Assembly (NCBI GenBank): GCA_964633355.1
Contig: CAZWGO010000010.1
Location: 5,981-69,980, forward strand
Direction of reading: 5' to 3'
Length of the DNA stretch: 64,000 bases
Origin: Micavibrio_B sp964633355
Lineage (GTDB): Bacteria; Pseudomonadota; Alphaproteobacteria; Micavibrionales; Micavibrionaceae
Both the position numbers and the translations under genes were made by a program. Every line of letters begins with the position of its first letter. Position 1 is the first letter of the stretch. The notes beneath the pieces were generated by a model. That model saw only the letters and a program-made list of their open reading frames with translations, made no database searches and had not been told where the DNA came from. This document shows, in pieces, positions 35,383-45,400 of the stretch.

Positions 35383-35889
35383 ATGATTGCTATGCTGTTG
35401 ATTTTATTGGTAATTGCGACAGGCCTACTTATTACTCTTTCCGTAATAGATTTTAAAACTTGGCTTTTACCTGATCCTTTGAACTTGGCTTTGGCCGGAA
35501 CAGGCATTATTTTCCATCTGATTTCAGGCTATGAAATTCTGCCGCCGCACGAAGTGATCTTCGGCGCCCTGATCGGCGCGGGCCTTCTCTACATAATAAG
35601 AATGGCCGGGAATGCCTATTACAAACAGGAAAGCCTCGGCCTTGGTGATGTTAAACTTCTGGGTGCAGCCGGTCTCTGGCTTGGAATCGAAGGAACGATC
35701 TTGGCCATTGTCCTTGGAGCTGCTGCCGGTGTCGTGCACGGCCTTATTCTGGCTGGTGTTATTGCTTATAAGAATAAGACAACCTATTCGCTGCAACGCC
35801 TGATGCTTCCTGCCGGACCAGGTTTTTGTGTCGGGATCTTCCTGAGCGGTGCCTGGCTTTTCTTCGATTACATTAAGGCGCAATTGTGA
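35383..35889 (+). CDS. Prepilin peptidase, A24 family, peptidase domain only
   Basis: A 168-residue polytopic aspartic peptidase that cleaves prepilin leaders at the inner membrane. The two catalytic aspartates are D23 in SVIDFKTWLLPD and D89 in GLGDVK. The N-terminal methyltransferase domain of PilD/GspO is absent, as in the TadV/CpaA and R64 PilU-like branches. An AAGG ribosome site precedes the ATG. Divergent from the pilus operon, with which it must act. Confidence 0.9.
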   Translation: MIAMLLILLVIATGLLITLSVIDFKTWLLPDPLNLALAGTGIIFHLISGYEILPPHEVIFGALIGAGLLYIIRMAGNAYYKQESLGLGDVKLLGAAGLWLGIEGTILAIVLGAAAGVVHGLILAGVIAYKNKTTYSLQRLMLPAGPGFCVGIFLSGAWLFFDYIKAQL

Positions 35890-37088
35890 CAGGACCACTT
35901 AAAGGCCTACGCGTTCTCGATCTCAGCCGCGTTTTGGCCGGCCCCTATTGTACGCAAATGCTCGGCGACATGGGTGCGGAGATAATCAAGATCGAAAAAC
36001 CGTTCGCCGGCGACGACACGCGTTTCTGGGGACCTCCCTTTCTAAAGGACGAACAAGGCAATAATACCAATGAGAGCGCGTATTACTTGAGCATTAATCG
36101 CAACAAGAAATCGGTTGCCATCGATATCGCCCATCCGGACGGACAAGCGATCATCCTAAAAATTCTGGAGAACTGCGATATTCTTATCGAGAATTTCAAA
36201 GTCGGCAGCCTCGCCAAACACGGTTTCAGCTACGATCAATTGAAAGAGAAATTTCCGAAACTTATCTATTGCTCCATTACCGGCTTTGGTCAAAACGGAC
36301 CTTTGGCCTCCGAACCAGGTTATGATCTTGTTACTCAAGCTATGGGCGGCTTAATGGCGACAACAGGTGAGACAAACGGCGCACCGATGAAAGCGGGCGT
36401 GGCGGTAAGTGATATCTTAACGGGCCTACATGCCGGTATCGGTATTTTGGCTGCTTTAAATCATCGCAATCAAACTGGTAAAGGCCAGCATGTCGATCTC
36501 GCTCTCCTCGATTGCACTTTGGCGACAATGACCAATCTGGCACAATATTACCTAACCTCGGGCCAGATCGCGCCGCGTCAGGGAAATGCACATTCCACTA
36601 TCGCGCCCTATCAGGCTTTTCAGGCGAAAGATGGCTGGCTGGTCATTGCTATCGGCAACGATCATCAGTTTTCAAAATTATGCACTTTACTGAATATGAA
36701 TGAACTTGCTCTGGATAATCGTTTTAAGACCAATCCCCTTCGGGTTCTTCATAAGCAGGAATTGATAGAAGAAATCTCACGCAATTTAGCAATAAGAACA
36801 GTAACGGATATCGTCGATGCGTGTCGCGCGCTTGATATTCCCGCCGGCCCCGTCAATCCGCTCGATCAGGCTTTTGCCGAACCACAAGTGACGGCCCGCG
36901 ATATGAAGATCAATATTGATGGCGTCGATCTCGTCGGCAGCCCTTTAAAATTCTCCGAGACACCTGTCCAATACCAATCCAAACCACCGGCTTTGGGCTT
37001 TCATACGCAGGAAATTCTATCCAGCCTTGGATATTCAGAAAACCAAATTAAAGACTTGGCAGACGCCAGAATTATTCAGACAATATGA
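35886..37088 (+). CDS. CaiB/BaiF (family III) CoA transferase
   Basis: A 400-residue class III CoA transferase. The N-terminus PLKGLRVLDLSRVLAGPYCT and GDMGAEIIKIEKP are family hallmarks, and the catalytic aspartate is expected in the GYDLVTQAMGG region. Start is a GTG at 35886 overlapping the peptidase stop. Closest by feel to succinyl-CoA-dependent or formyl-type transferases, but the substrate cannot be assigned. Confidence 0.9.
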   Translation: MTGPLKGLRVLDLSRVLAGPYCTQMLGDMGAEIIKIEKPFAGDDTRFWGPPFLKDEQGNNTNESAYYLSINRNKKSVAIDIAHPDGQAIILKILENCDILIENFKVGSLAKHGFSYDQLKEKFPKLIYCSITGFGQNGPLASEPGYDLVTQAMGGLMATTGETNGAPMKAGVAVSDILTGLHAGIGILAALNHRNQTGKGQHVDLALLDCTLATMTNLAQYYLTSGQIAPRQGNAHSTIAPYQAFQAKDGWLVIAIGNDHQFSKLCTLLNMNELALDNRFKTNPLRVLHKQELIEEISRNLAIRTVTDIVDACRALDIPAGPVNPLDQAFAEPQVTARDMKINIDGVDLVGSPLKFSETPVQYQSKPPALGFHTQEILSSLGYSENQIKDLADARIIQTI

Positions 37089-37143
37089 CCAATTACAACG
37101 AAGCTCTGGACAAAACCCTAAGCTTTACGCCATAAGCCAAAGA

Positions 37144-38058
37144 ATGAGCCTGTCCGTTAAACATCTGCTGGATATTAAATCCCTGACAAAAGAAGACATC
37201 GCGCTTCTTCTGAAGCGCGGGCAGTCGATGAAGAAACGGCTTGCCACTGGCACCGTACACCGTAAAGTGCTCGACGGTAAAATCGTTATGACTCTTTTTG
37301 CCGAAAATTCAACGCGTACTCGCGTGTCCTTTGAAACCGCAGCGCTTCGCCTCGGGGCATCGCTGATTAACTGGGATGAAAAGACCAGCTCAGCCGCCAA
37401 AGGTGAAACATTCGGCGATACCATTAAATATATAGCAGGCTACAAACCTGATGCGATCATCATTCGCCACTCTGAGTACAACGCGCCGTATTTCGTATCA
37501 AAACAGGTTGATTGTCCCGTTATCAATGCAGGCGATAGCTGGCGCGAGCATCCGTCCCAAGCTTTGCTTGATGCAATGACCATTCTTGAATATAAAAAAG
37601 AATTGCAAGGCCTAACCGTTGCGATCTGCGGCGATATCGCCCACAGCCGCGTTGCCAATTCAAATATCGAACTGCTGACCAAGATGGGCGCAACCATCCA
37701 CCTGATCGCGCCGCCACTTTTGCTGCCACAAAAAGTGCCGGACAACGTGAAGCTTTTCGAAAGCCTTGAAGAAGGTTTAATCGGTTGCGATGTTGTTATG
37801 ATGCTGCGCCTTCAAAAAGAGCGCATGGATAAAGCGATGATCCCGGATGATACAACTTATTTTCACCAATTCGGATTAACACAGGCAAAATTACAACTGG
37901 CAAAACCTGGCGCGATTGTGATGCATCCCGGCCCCATGAACCGTAATGTCGAAATTGCCGACGAAGTCGCCGACGATCCACAGCGCAGCGTTATTTTTCA
38001 ACAAGGTGCCAATGGCGTACCGATGCGTATGGCGATATTGGATTTATTACTGTCATGA
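37144..38058 (+). CDS. pyrB: Aspartate carbamoyltransferase catalytic chain
   Basis: PyrB makes carbamoyl aspartate in pyrimidine synthesis. I choose the ATG at 37144 (MSLSVKHLLDIKSL), which gives 304 residues and the usual N-terminus; the frame opens at 37027 but that part overlaps the CoA transferase gene. Motifs: carbamoyl-phosphate binding STRTRVSFE, later RHSEYNAP, DSWREHPSQALLD and HPGPMNRNVEI. ATGA overlap with plsY. The usual neighbour pyrC is not here. Confidence 0.95.
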   Translation: MSLSVKHLLDIKSLTKEDIALLLKRGQSMKKRLATGTVHRKVLDGKIVMTLFAENSTRTRVSFETAALRLGASLINWDEKTSSAAKGETFGDTIKYIAGYKPDAIIIRHSEYNAPYFVSKQVDCPVINAGDSWREHPSQALLDAMTILEYKKELQGLTVAICGDIAHSRVANSNIELLTKMGATIHLIAPPLLLPQKVPDNVKLFESLEEGLIGCDVVMMLRLQKERMDKAMIPDDTTYFHQFGLTQAKLQLAKPGAIVMHPGPMNRNVEIADEVADDPQRSVIFQQGANGVPMRMAILDLLLS

Positions 38059-38681
38059 TCGAAACAATCATCAACCATATCCAGCTAAACGGCATGCTTG
38101 GATTAATCGGCGGCTATTTATTCGGCTCCATTCCGTTTGGTCTGGTTCTCTGCTTGTTGGCAGGCTACGGCGATATTCGCAAGATCGGCTCTGGTAATAT
38201 TGGCGCAACGAATGTTTTGCGCACAGGCAATAAACCTCTCGCCGCCGCTACCCTTATTTTAGACAGCAGCAAAGGCGCGATTGCTGTTTTACTGGCCGCC
38301 TATTTCTTTGACAAACATGCCATGTTTGGCGCGGCGCTCGGTGCCGTTCTAGGTCATAACTTTCCGGTCTGGCTGAAATTCAAAGGTGGCAAAGGCGTGG
38401 CAACTACGCTCGGCACCTTCCTCGCTCTCTCATGGCCGGTAGGCCTTGCCTGCTGCGCAGCTTGGCTGGTCTCTGCTTTAATTTCCCGTATATCGTCTTT
38501 ATCGGCATTGGTTGCGCTTGCCCTCGCGCCTATTTTTGCCGTGACAATTGGCGACCCAAAGCAATTACATTTGATTGGCGTAATCGCCCTCCTCGGCTGG
38601 ATACGCCACAAAGACAACATTACGCGTTTATTGGCAGGAACAGAGCCTAAAATAGGTAAAAAGAAGGTAGATGCAGCATGA
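38055..38681 (+). CDS. plsY: Glycerol-3-phosphate acyltransferase PlsY
   Basis: PlsY transfers an acyl group from acyl-phosphate to glycerol 3-phosphate at the inner membrane, the first step of phospholipid synthesis. The 208-residue protein has about five helices and the three conserved loops GSIPFGLVL, IGSGNIGATNVLRTGNK and KFKGGKGVATTLG. Coupled by ATGA to pyrB and dprA. Confidence 0.96.
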   Translation: MIETIINHIQLNGMLGLIGGYLFGSIPFGLVLCLLAGYGDIRKIGSGNIGATNVLRTGNKPLAAATLILDSSKGAIAVLLAAYFFDKHAMFGAALGAVLGHNFPVWLKFKGGKGVATTLGTFLALSWPVGLACCAAWLVSALISRISSLSALVALALAPIFAVTIGDPKQLHLIGVIALLGWIRHKDNITRLLAGTEPKIGKKKVDAA

Positions 38682-39799
38682 AATTCTTCGGGGGAAGAAA
38701 ATTTACCGATAGCGACAAGATCGACTGGCTGCGCTTGGCCAGAACCGAAACCATCGGCCCGATTACCTTTCATCGCTTAATTGCCAAATATAAAACTGCG
38801 ACAAATGCGTTAGACGCCATTCCTCACTTTGCACGCGGTAAAGCAATTCATATTCCTACCATTGCCGAAGCCACAACCGAGATCGAGAAAACGATCAAAG
38901 CCAAAGGTAAGATCATCGCCGCCTATGAAGATATTTATCCTTTATCGCTGGCCGCCATCGAAGATGCGCCGCCGGTTATCACCGCTTTCGGCAATACGGA
39001 TTTTCTCAATCGTCCCTCTGTCGGGATCGTAGGCTCGCGCAACGCATCACTCAACGGGCGCAAATTCGCTTTCAAACTGGCGCAGGATTTGGGCATTGAA
39101 AATTATATAGTCGCTTCCGGCCTTGCGCGCGGTATCGATACGGCAGCTCATGAAGGCTCGCTTCAGTCCGGCACGATCGCTGTTCTTGCCGGCGGCGCCG
39201 ATGTCGTCTACCCGAAAGAAAATCAGAAAATTTATGACGAGATTTGTGATCTCGGCGTTGTCATCTCAGAATGCGCCCACGGCACGCAGCCGATTGCGCA
39301 GCATTTCCCGAAACGAAACCGCATTATTACCGGATTATCCCTTGGCACCGTGATCGTCGAGGCTAACCCAAAATCCGGCTCGCTTATTTCTGCCCGCACC
39401 GCCGCCGAACAGGGGCGCGATGTTTTCGCCGTTCCTGGCTTTCCGATGGACCCGCGCTCCGCCGGTACAAACGCCCTCATCAAAGACGGCGCGATCCTTG
39501 TCAGAGGGATCGAAGACGTTCTCGAACACCTCAATTCCTTTGCTGCCAGCCGGATCGTAAACCAGAAATACCAGCTTCCAGGCCTCGATGAAGAGGGGGA
39601 AGTATTTGATTTTGAAGATAAAAACATCAAAACCGAGATCATGTCTCTTCTTACCACCTCACCCACGGCAGTTGACGAAATCATTCGGGCGTGCCAATTG
39701 AGGAGCTCTCTTGTCCAGGGATGCCTCCTTGAGATGGAGTTATCGGGTGAAGTCCAACGGCTTCCCGGCAACCGCGTCAGCCTTATAAAGGCTGCTTAG
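38678..39799 (+). CDS. dprA: DNA-processing protein DprA
   Basis: DprA binds incoming single-stranded DNA and loads RecA during natural transformation. The 373-residue protein has a helical N-terminal part, the Rossmann-like core with GIVGSRNAS, SGLARGIDTAAHEG and GTIAVLAGGADVVYP, and a winged-helix end (about 310-370). It is found in non-competent species too. Together with the pilus locus it allows, but does not prove, DNA uptake. Confidence 0.95.
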   Translation: MKFFGGRKFTDSDKIDWLRLARTETIGPITFHRLIAKYKTATNALDAIPHFARGKAIHIPTIAEATTEIEKTIKAKGKIIAAYEDIYPLSLAAIEDAPPVITAFGNTDFLNRPSVGIVGSRNASLNGRKFAFKLAQDLGIENYIVASGLARGIDTAAHEGSLQSGTIAVLAGGADVVYPKENQKIYDEICDLGVVISECAHGTQPIAQHFPKRNRIITGLSLGTVIVEANPKSGSLISARTAAEQGRDVFAVPGFPMDPRSAGTNALIKDGAILVRGIEDVLEHLNSFAASRIVNQKYQLPGLDEEGEVFDFEDKNIKTEIMSLLTTSPTAVDEIIRACQLRSSLVQGCLLEMELSGEVQRLPGNRVSLIKAA

Positions 39800-39812
39800 A
39801 TTTAGGATTTTA

Positions 39813-42386
39813 ATGAGCAAAAGCGTCGTCATCGTCGAGTCTCCCGCCAAGGCCAAGACCATTAATAAGTATCTTGGCAGCTCGTTTCACGTGCTTGCCT
39901 CTTTCGGGCATGTCCGCGACCTCGTGGCCAAAGATGGCGCTGTCGATACTGACAGCTTCGATATGAAATGGGAGCTGGGCGACCGCTCCGACAAAACAGT
40001 CCGTGATATTTCAGCCGCGGTTAAAGCCGCCGACAATGTATTCCTCTGCACTGACCCGGACAGGGAAGGTGAAGCCATTTCATGGCACCTGAAACAGATT
40101 CTCGAGGAAAAAAACCTTCTTAAAGGTAAAAAGCTAAACCGCGTCACCTTTAACGAGATTACGAAGAAAGCCATTCAGGCAGCTTTTGAAAAACCAAGGC
40201 AGCTCGATATGCCGTTGGTAGAAGCATATCTTGCCCGCCGTGCGCTTGATTTCCTTGTCGGTTTTAATTTGTCGCCTGTCCTCTGGCGCAAGCTTCCCGG
40301 ATCTAAATCCGCAGGCCGCGTCCAATCCGTTGCGCTTCGTATTATCTGCGAACGCGAAGCTGAGATCGAAGCATTTCGTAATCAGGAATATTGGTCGATC
40401 CAGACAAAGCTTCAAACGCCTGAAGGTGCAACCTTCCTCGCCCGCCTGACACATCTTGCCGGAAACAAGCTCGACAAGCTCGATATTAATTCCGAAGAAC
40501 TGGCAATGGGGGCGGTAAAACGCATCCAGAATAAAAAGCTGGTTATTCAAAAAGTTGAAAAGAAACAAAGCCGCCGCAATCCCTATCCGCCGTTTATTAC
40601 TTCTACGCTGCAGCAGGAAGCCTCGCGTAAACTGCGTTTCTCCGCTTCCCAGATTATGCGCCTTGCGCAACAACTCTATGAAGGTGTCGATATCGGCGGT
40701 GAAACCGTCGGCTTGATTACTTACATGAGAACAGACGGCACGACCCTGTCAAACGATGCCATCGAGCAGGCCCGTGATCTTATCAAAAAAGATTACGGCG
40801 ATAAATACCTGCCAAACGAGCCGCGTATATATAAGAGCAAAGCAAAGAACGCACAGGAAGCGCATGAGGCGATCCGCCCGACCGATCTATCTCGCGTGCC
40901 AAAGGATGTTGCCCGTTATCTTGATGAAAAGCAGGCAGCGCTTTACGACCTTATCTGGAAGCGTACAATGGCTTCCCAGATGGAAAATGCGGTTCTTGAT
41001 CAGGTAGCCGCGGATATTTCAGACGGCACGGATGATGTAATCCTGCGTGCTACCGGCTCTACTATTGCTTTTGATGGCTTCCTGACGCTTTACCGCGAAG
41101 ACAAGGACGATCCGACGGAAGAAGACGATGAAGAAAACCGTCGCCTGCCGCCGCTTTCCGAAGGTATGGATTTGCGCACGATAGATATCAATCCGGAGCA
41201 GCATTTTACCCAGCCGCCGCCGCGTTACTCCGAAGCGTCGCTCGTCAAATCACTCGAAGAAAAAGGCATTGGTCGTCCCTCGACCTATGCTTCGATCATG
41301 CAGGTCTTGCAGGATCGTAAATATGTGATCCTCGATAAACGCCGTTTTGTACCGGAAGACCGCGGGCGCTTGGTCACGACCTTTCTCGTTAAATATTTTA
41401 CTAAGTATGTCGATTACGATTTTACTGCCAACCTCGAAGATGAACTGGATGCGATATCCAACGGCAGCGTCTATTGGAAAGATGCACTAAAACAATTCTG
41501 GAAGAGCTTTAAAGCGGCAATTGACGAAACAAAAGACCTAAAAATCTCGGATGTTCTCGATGCACTCGATGAAGAACTCGGACCTCACTTCTTCGTCGCA
41601 ACCAAAGAAAATCCTGATCCGCGTAAATGTCCGACCTGCGAAACAGGCCGGTTGAATCTCAAGCTTGGTAAGTTCGGCGCGTTTATCGGCTGCTCGAATT
41701 ATCCTGACTGTAAATATACAAGACCATTGGTTGTTGCCGGCGACGATAGCGACGACAACACGAACCAAGGCTCTGCAGAGCCAAAAGAACTTGGTGTCGA
41801 TCCTGCTTCAGGTCGCACGGTTTCCCTGCGTAAAGGCCCTTATGGCTGGTATGTTCAGATTGATGTACCGCCAACGACCGAGCAGATTGCCGCCGCGGAA
41901 GCGCCGGTCGAACTTGATAAAAAAGGCAAGCCCAAGAAGAAGAAAAAGATCGAAGGCGAAAAACCGAAACGCCAAGGCGTACCCCGCGGCGTGCCGATCG
42001 ATCAGGTTACGCTGGAATCAGCCCTCAAACTTCTGGCCCTGCCGCGCTTTGTCGGTAATCACCCCGAGACAGGCGAGAAAATCGAAGCCGGTATTGGCCG
42101 TTTCGGTCCATTCCTGAAACATCAGGCGAAATTCAAATCCATCCCGAAAGACGACGATGTTCTGACTATCGGTATCAACCGGGCGGTTGATTTACTGGCG
42201 CAGGAATCTAAAGGCAACTGGCGCACCCGACGCAAGGAAGAAGCCGAGAAAGCCAAAGCTGAAGGGAAAGAAGCTCCTGTAGCTCCGGCTAAAGGTAAAA
42301 AGGTACCTGCGAAGAAGGCAGTTAAGAAAGCTCCCGCCAAGAAGAAAGCGGCGACTAAAAAAGCCACACCCAAGAAGAAAGCATAG
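39813..42386 (+). CDS. topA: DNA topoisomerase I
   Basis: TopA relaxes negative supercoils. The 857-residue protein has the TOPRIM start VVIVESPAKAKTINKYLG with the acidic DPDREGEA, and the catalytic tyrosine in LITYMRTDGT. One classic four-cysteine zinc finger follows (CPTC...CSNYPDC), then further C-terminal repeats without cysteines. The last 60 residues are a Lys/Ala tail that probably binds DNA non-specifically, as often in alphaproteobacteria. Confidence 0.97.
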   Translation: MSKSVVIVESPAKAKTINKYLGSSFHVLASFGHVRDLVAKDGAVDTDSFDMKWELGDRSDKTVRDISAAVKAADNVFLCTDPDREGEAISWHLKQILEEKNLLKGKKLNRVTFNEITKKAIQAAFEKPRQLDMPLVEAYLARRALDFLVGFNLSPVLWRKLPGSKSAGRVQSVALRIICEREAEIEAFRNQEYWSIQTKLQTPEGATFLARLTHLAGNKLDKLDINSEELAMGAVKRIQNKKLVIQKVEKKQSRRNPYPPFITSTLQQEASRKLRFSASQIMRLAQQLYEGVDIGGETVGLITYMRTDGTTLSNDAIEQARDLIKKDYGDKYLPNEPRIYKSKAKNAQEAHEAIRPTDLSRVPKDVARYLDEKQAALYDLIWKRTMASQMENAVLDQVAADISDGTDDVILRATGSTIAFDGFLTLYREDKDDPTEEDDEENRRLPPLSEGMDLRTIDINPEQHFTQPPPRYSEASLVKSLEEKGIGRPSTYASIMQVLQDRKYVILDKRRFVPEDRGRLVTTFLVKYFTKYVDYDFTANLEDELDAISNGSVYWKDALKQFWKSFKAAIDETKDLKISDVLDALDEELGPHFFVATKENPDPRKCPTCETGRLNLKLGKFGAFIGCSNYPDCKYTRPLVVAGDDSDDNTNQGSAEPKELGVDPASGRTVSLRKGPYGWYVQIDVPPTTEQIAAAEAPVELDKKGKPKKKKKIEGEKPKRQGVPRGVPIDQVTLESALKLLALPRFVGNHPETGEKIEAGIGRFGPFLKHQAKFKSIPKDDDVLTIGINRAVDLLAQESKGNWRTRRKEEAEKAKAEGKEAPVAPAKGKKVPAKKAVKKAPAKKKAATKKATPKKKA

Positions 42387-42431
42387 CTGGTTATTCTTGC
42401 CTTTTTCAGCAAAAGCCACTAATTCGATCTT

Positions 42432-43106
42432 ATGTCCTATTTCCCCGAAACTATGCAGGGCCGCATGTATGTGCCCGCGCCAGCAGGTGAAGACAAAGTT
42501 CTTCTCCATTCCTGCTGCTCGCCTTGCGCCGGGGAGGTGATCGAGCAGATGGTTATTTCGGGAATTGATATCACTATCTATTTCTACAATCCCAATATTC
42601 ATCCGCGCGAGGAATACGACTACCGCAAGGACGATAATATCCGCTTTGCCCAAAAGCTCGGCATCCCGTTTATCGACGCCGATTACGATTCCTCCAACTG
42701 GTTCTCCCGCGTCAAAGGCATGGAGATGGAACCGGAAAAAGGCATTCGCTGCACCGAATGTTTCGATATGCGGTTTGAGCGCACGGCGCTTTATGCGCAT
42801 GAAAACGGATTTAAGGTTTTCACGTCCTGCCTCGGTATTTCCCGCTGGAAAGACATGAAGCAAATCAACGGCTGCGGGCACCGCGCCGCCGCCCGATATC
42901 CGGACCTCACCTATTGGGATTACAACTGGCGCGCAGGCGGCGGGTCTTCCCGTATGCTCGACATATCCAAACGCGAGAATTTCTACCAGCAGGAATATTG
43001 CGGCTGTATCTATTCCCTCCGCGATACCAATAAACGCCGCCGAGCTTCCGGTGGCGACAAGATCGAAATCGGTGTACACTATTACGGTACAGAAACCGAA
43101 GCCTGA
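42432..43106 (+). CDS. queH: Epoxyqueuosine reductase QueH
   Basis: QueH performs the last step of queuosine tRNA modification, reducing epoxyqueuosine; it is the non-cobalamin alternative to QueG. The 224-residue protein has the LLHSCCSPCAGEVIE N-terminus, RCTECFDMRFERTA, TSCLGISRWKD and the C-terminal QEYCGCIYS cysteines, which bind an iron-sulfur cluster and metal. Placed between topA and rnr. Confidence 0.93.
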   Translation: MSYFPETMQGRMYVPAPAGEDKVLLHSCCSPCAGEVIEQMVISGIDITIYFYNPNIHPREEYDYRKDDNIRFAQKLGIPFIDADYDSSNWFSRVKGMEMEPEKGIRCTECFDMRFERTALYAHENGFKVFTSCLGISRWKDMKQINGCGHRAAARYPDLTYWDYNWRAGGGSSRMLDISKRENFYQQEYCGCIYSLRDTNKRRRASGGDKIEIGVHYYGTETEA

Positions 43107-43114
43107 AAGCCTTA

Positions 43115-45400
43115 ATGACCCTTCCTACAAAAGACCAGATCCATAAATTCTTAAGCGATCTAGGTTCTTCCCTTACCAAACGCGAAATGATCGATGCCTT
43201 TCATATCAAAGGCGATGACCGCGTTCCATTCAAACGAATCTTGCGCGAAATGGAAGATGAAGGCCTTTTGATCAAGGAAGGCGGAAAGTCTTACCGCGTA
43301 CCGGACGCCCTTCCCGCCGTGACCGTCATCGAAGTGACCGAGATCGATATCGACGGTGATGTCATTGCAAAACCTGCCGAATGGAATGACGAGCTACAAG
43401 GTACGGTCCCACGTATCGAAGTGGTCAATGACGGCAAAACCGCCTTCACGATGAAGGTTGGCGATCGCGCCCTTGCGCAGGTCCGCAAATTCTCCAAAGA
43501 TCTTTACGAAGCCAAAATCCTGAAGCGCATGAATACGCTGAAGATGACAAGCGTCGGTCTGCTCAAGCAAATTCGCGGCGGCTATATCGTCGAGCCGATG
43601 GAGCGCAACGCCAAATTCGACTTCGAGATTGCCGAGGCCGATTTCAATGGCGCGCGCCCGGGCGAGATTGTCGTTTGTGAAATTCAGCCTTCACGATCCG
43701 CACTGCGCAAACGCGTGCGCGTCATCGAAGTCATCGGCGCAGCCGACGATCCGAAAGCTATATCGCTGGTCGCTCTGCACCAGGCAGGGCTTCGCGCTCA
43801 CTTTCCTGATGAGGTCATCGATTCCACCAAAGATATGCAAGTCCCGCCCATCAATGGTCGCGAGGATTTGCGCAAAATCCCACTGGTTACGATCGATGGC
43901 AAAGACGCACGCGATTTTGACGATGCCGTTTTCGCCGAACCGGATAAAGACGGTTTCCATCTGGTCGTTGCGATTGCCGATGTTTCCTATTATGTGCGCT
44001 CTGGCTCAGTATTAGATAAGGAAGCTTATCTACGCGGCAACTCGACTTACTTCCCCGATCGCGTCGTGCCAATGTTGCCAGAACGGTTGTCGAATGATCT
44101 TTGCTCTCTGCGTCCGCATGAGCCGCGCGCCACGCTCGCCGTCCATATGTGGATCAATGAGCAAGGCAAGCTCCTGCGTCATAAATTCGTGCGCGGCCTG
44201 ATGCAATCCCATGCGCGCCTGACGTATGAGCAGGTTCAGGCAGCGCGTGACGGCATTACAGATGCCACGACAGAGAATTTGATGAAGGACGTTATCGAGC
44301 CTCTTTATACCGCATGGAAAGTGCTCGACAAAGCGCGGGAAAAGCGCGGTGCGCTCGATCTCGATGTGCCGGAACGCAAGATCGTTGTCGATGACAAGAA
44401 CGAGATGACAGGAGTCGCCGTTCGTGAACGCCTCGATTCTCACCGCTTGATCGAAGAGTTTATGATCCTTGCCAATGTGGCCGCCGCAGAAGCACTTGAG
44501 AACAGAAAAGCCCCTTGCGTCTATCGTATCCATGACCGCCCAAGCGGTGACAAGCTGATGTCGGCGCGCAGTTTCCTAGAGGCTTTCGGTTTAAGCCTGC
44601 CCAAAGAAGGCGTTTCCAATCCGGGACAAATCAATCATATCCTCAAAAAAGCCAAGGAAATGAAGACCGGCTTTTTAATCAATGAAGTAATTTTGCGCAG
44701 CCAAGCGCAAGCGGTTTATGATCCGGAGAATATCGGACATTTCGGTTTAGCGCTTGAGCGCTATGCCCATTTTACGTCCCCTATTCGCCGCTATGCCGAT
44801 CTGGTCGTTCACCGCTCGTTGATCAAGGCCTACGATCTGGGTGAAGGCGGTTTGTCCGATGTCGAAACCGTCAAGCTGACAGAAATAGCCGAGCATATTT
44901 CCATGACCGAACGCGCATCTGCCGAAGCCGAGCGCAATTCCGTCGACCGCTTTACGGCAGCTTTCCTCAAAGACAAGATCGGCGCACAATTCGCCGGACG
45001 CATTGGCGGCGTTACGCGTTTCGGGCTGTTCGTGAAATTGGTTGAAACAGGTTCGGATGGTCTCGTTCCCATTCGTACTCTGCCATCCGATTATTATATT
45101 CATGATGAAAGTCAGCATGCGCTGATTGGACGTCGCACAGGCCGCGTGTTCCGCTTGGGGGCGCAAGTCCTCGTCCGTCTTGTCGAAGCCGACCCAATGA
45201 CCGGCAGCACTTTATTTGAGCTGATCAACGGCGAAGACGGGGCGGATATTGAAGGCTACAAAGCGCGATCATCAGGCTATTTGCAAGCCCCGCGTCAGGA
45301 AAAATTCCGCAAGGAAAAAGGTAAAACAAATCGAAGAGGCGATGGGCCAAACACACCCAGAAACAAAAAACGCGATCATAAGAAAAAGAAAAGAGATTAA
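43115..45400 (+). CDS. rnr: Ribonuclease R
   Basis: A 761-residue 3'-5' exoribonuclease that digests structured RNA and takes part in rRNA and mRNA decay. An N-terminal winged-helix region precedes the cold-shock domains. The RNB catalytic core has IDGKDARDFDDAVFAE with the metal-binding aspartates, and FTSPIRRYADLVVHR. An S1 domain (about 645-725) is followed by a Lys/Arg-rich tail. The stop TAA overlaps the convergent downstream gene in the palindrome TTAA. Confidence 0.96.
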   Translation: MTLPTKDQIHKFLSDLGSSLTKREMIDAFHIKGDDRVPFKRILREMEDEGLLIKEGGKSYRVPDALPAVTVIEVTEIDIDGDVIAKPAEWNDELQGTVPRIEVVNDGKTAFTMKVGDRALAQVRKFSKDLYEAKILKRMNTLKMTSVGLLKQIRGGYIVEPMERNAKFDFEIAEADFNGARPGEIVVCEIQPSRSALRKRVRVIEVIGAADDPKAISLVALHQAGLRAHFPDEVIDSTKDMQVPPINGREDLRKIPLVTIDGKDARDFDDAVFAEPDKDGFHLVVAIADVSYYVRSGSVLDKEAYLRGNSTYFPDRVVPMLPERLSNDLCSLRPHEPRATLAVHMWINEQGKLLRHKFVRGLMQSHARLTYEQVQAARDGITDATTENLMKDVIEPLYTAWKVLDKAREKRGALDLDVPERKIVVDDKNEMTGVAVRERLDSHRLIEEFMILANVAAAEALENRKAPCVYRIHDRPSGDKLMSARSFLEAFGLSLPKEGVSNPGQINHILKKAKEMKTGFLINEVILRSQAQAVYDPENIGHFGLALERYAHFTSPIRRYADLVVHRSLIKAYDLGEGGLSDVETVKLTEIAEHISMTERASAEAERNSVDRFTAAFLKDKIGAQFAGRIGGVTRFGLFVKLVETGSDGLVPIRTLPSDYYIHDESQHALIGRRTGRVFRLGAQVLVRLVEADPMTGSTLFELINGEDGADIEGYKARSSGYLQAPRQEKFRKEKGKTNRRGDGPNTPRNKKRDHKKKKRD

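Noticed and set aside
37027..37143. Longer N-terminus for PyrB
   Set aside because: It overlaps the CoA transferase coding end and is not conserved; the ATG at 37144 matches the normal PyrB start.
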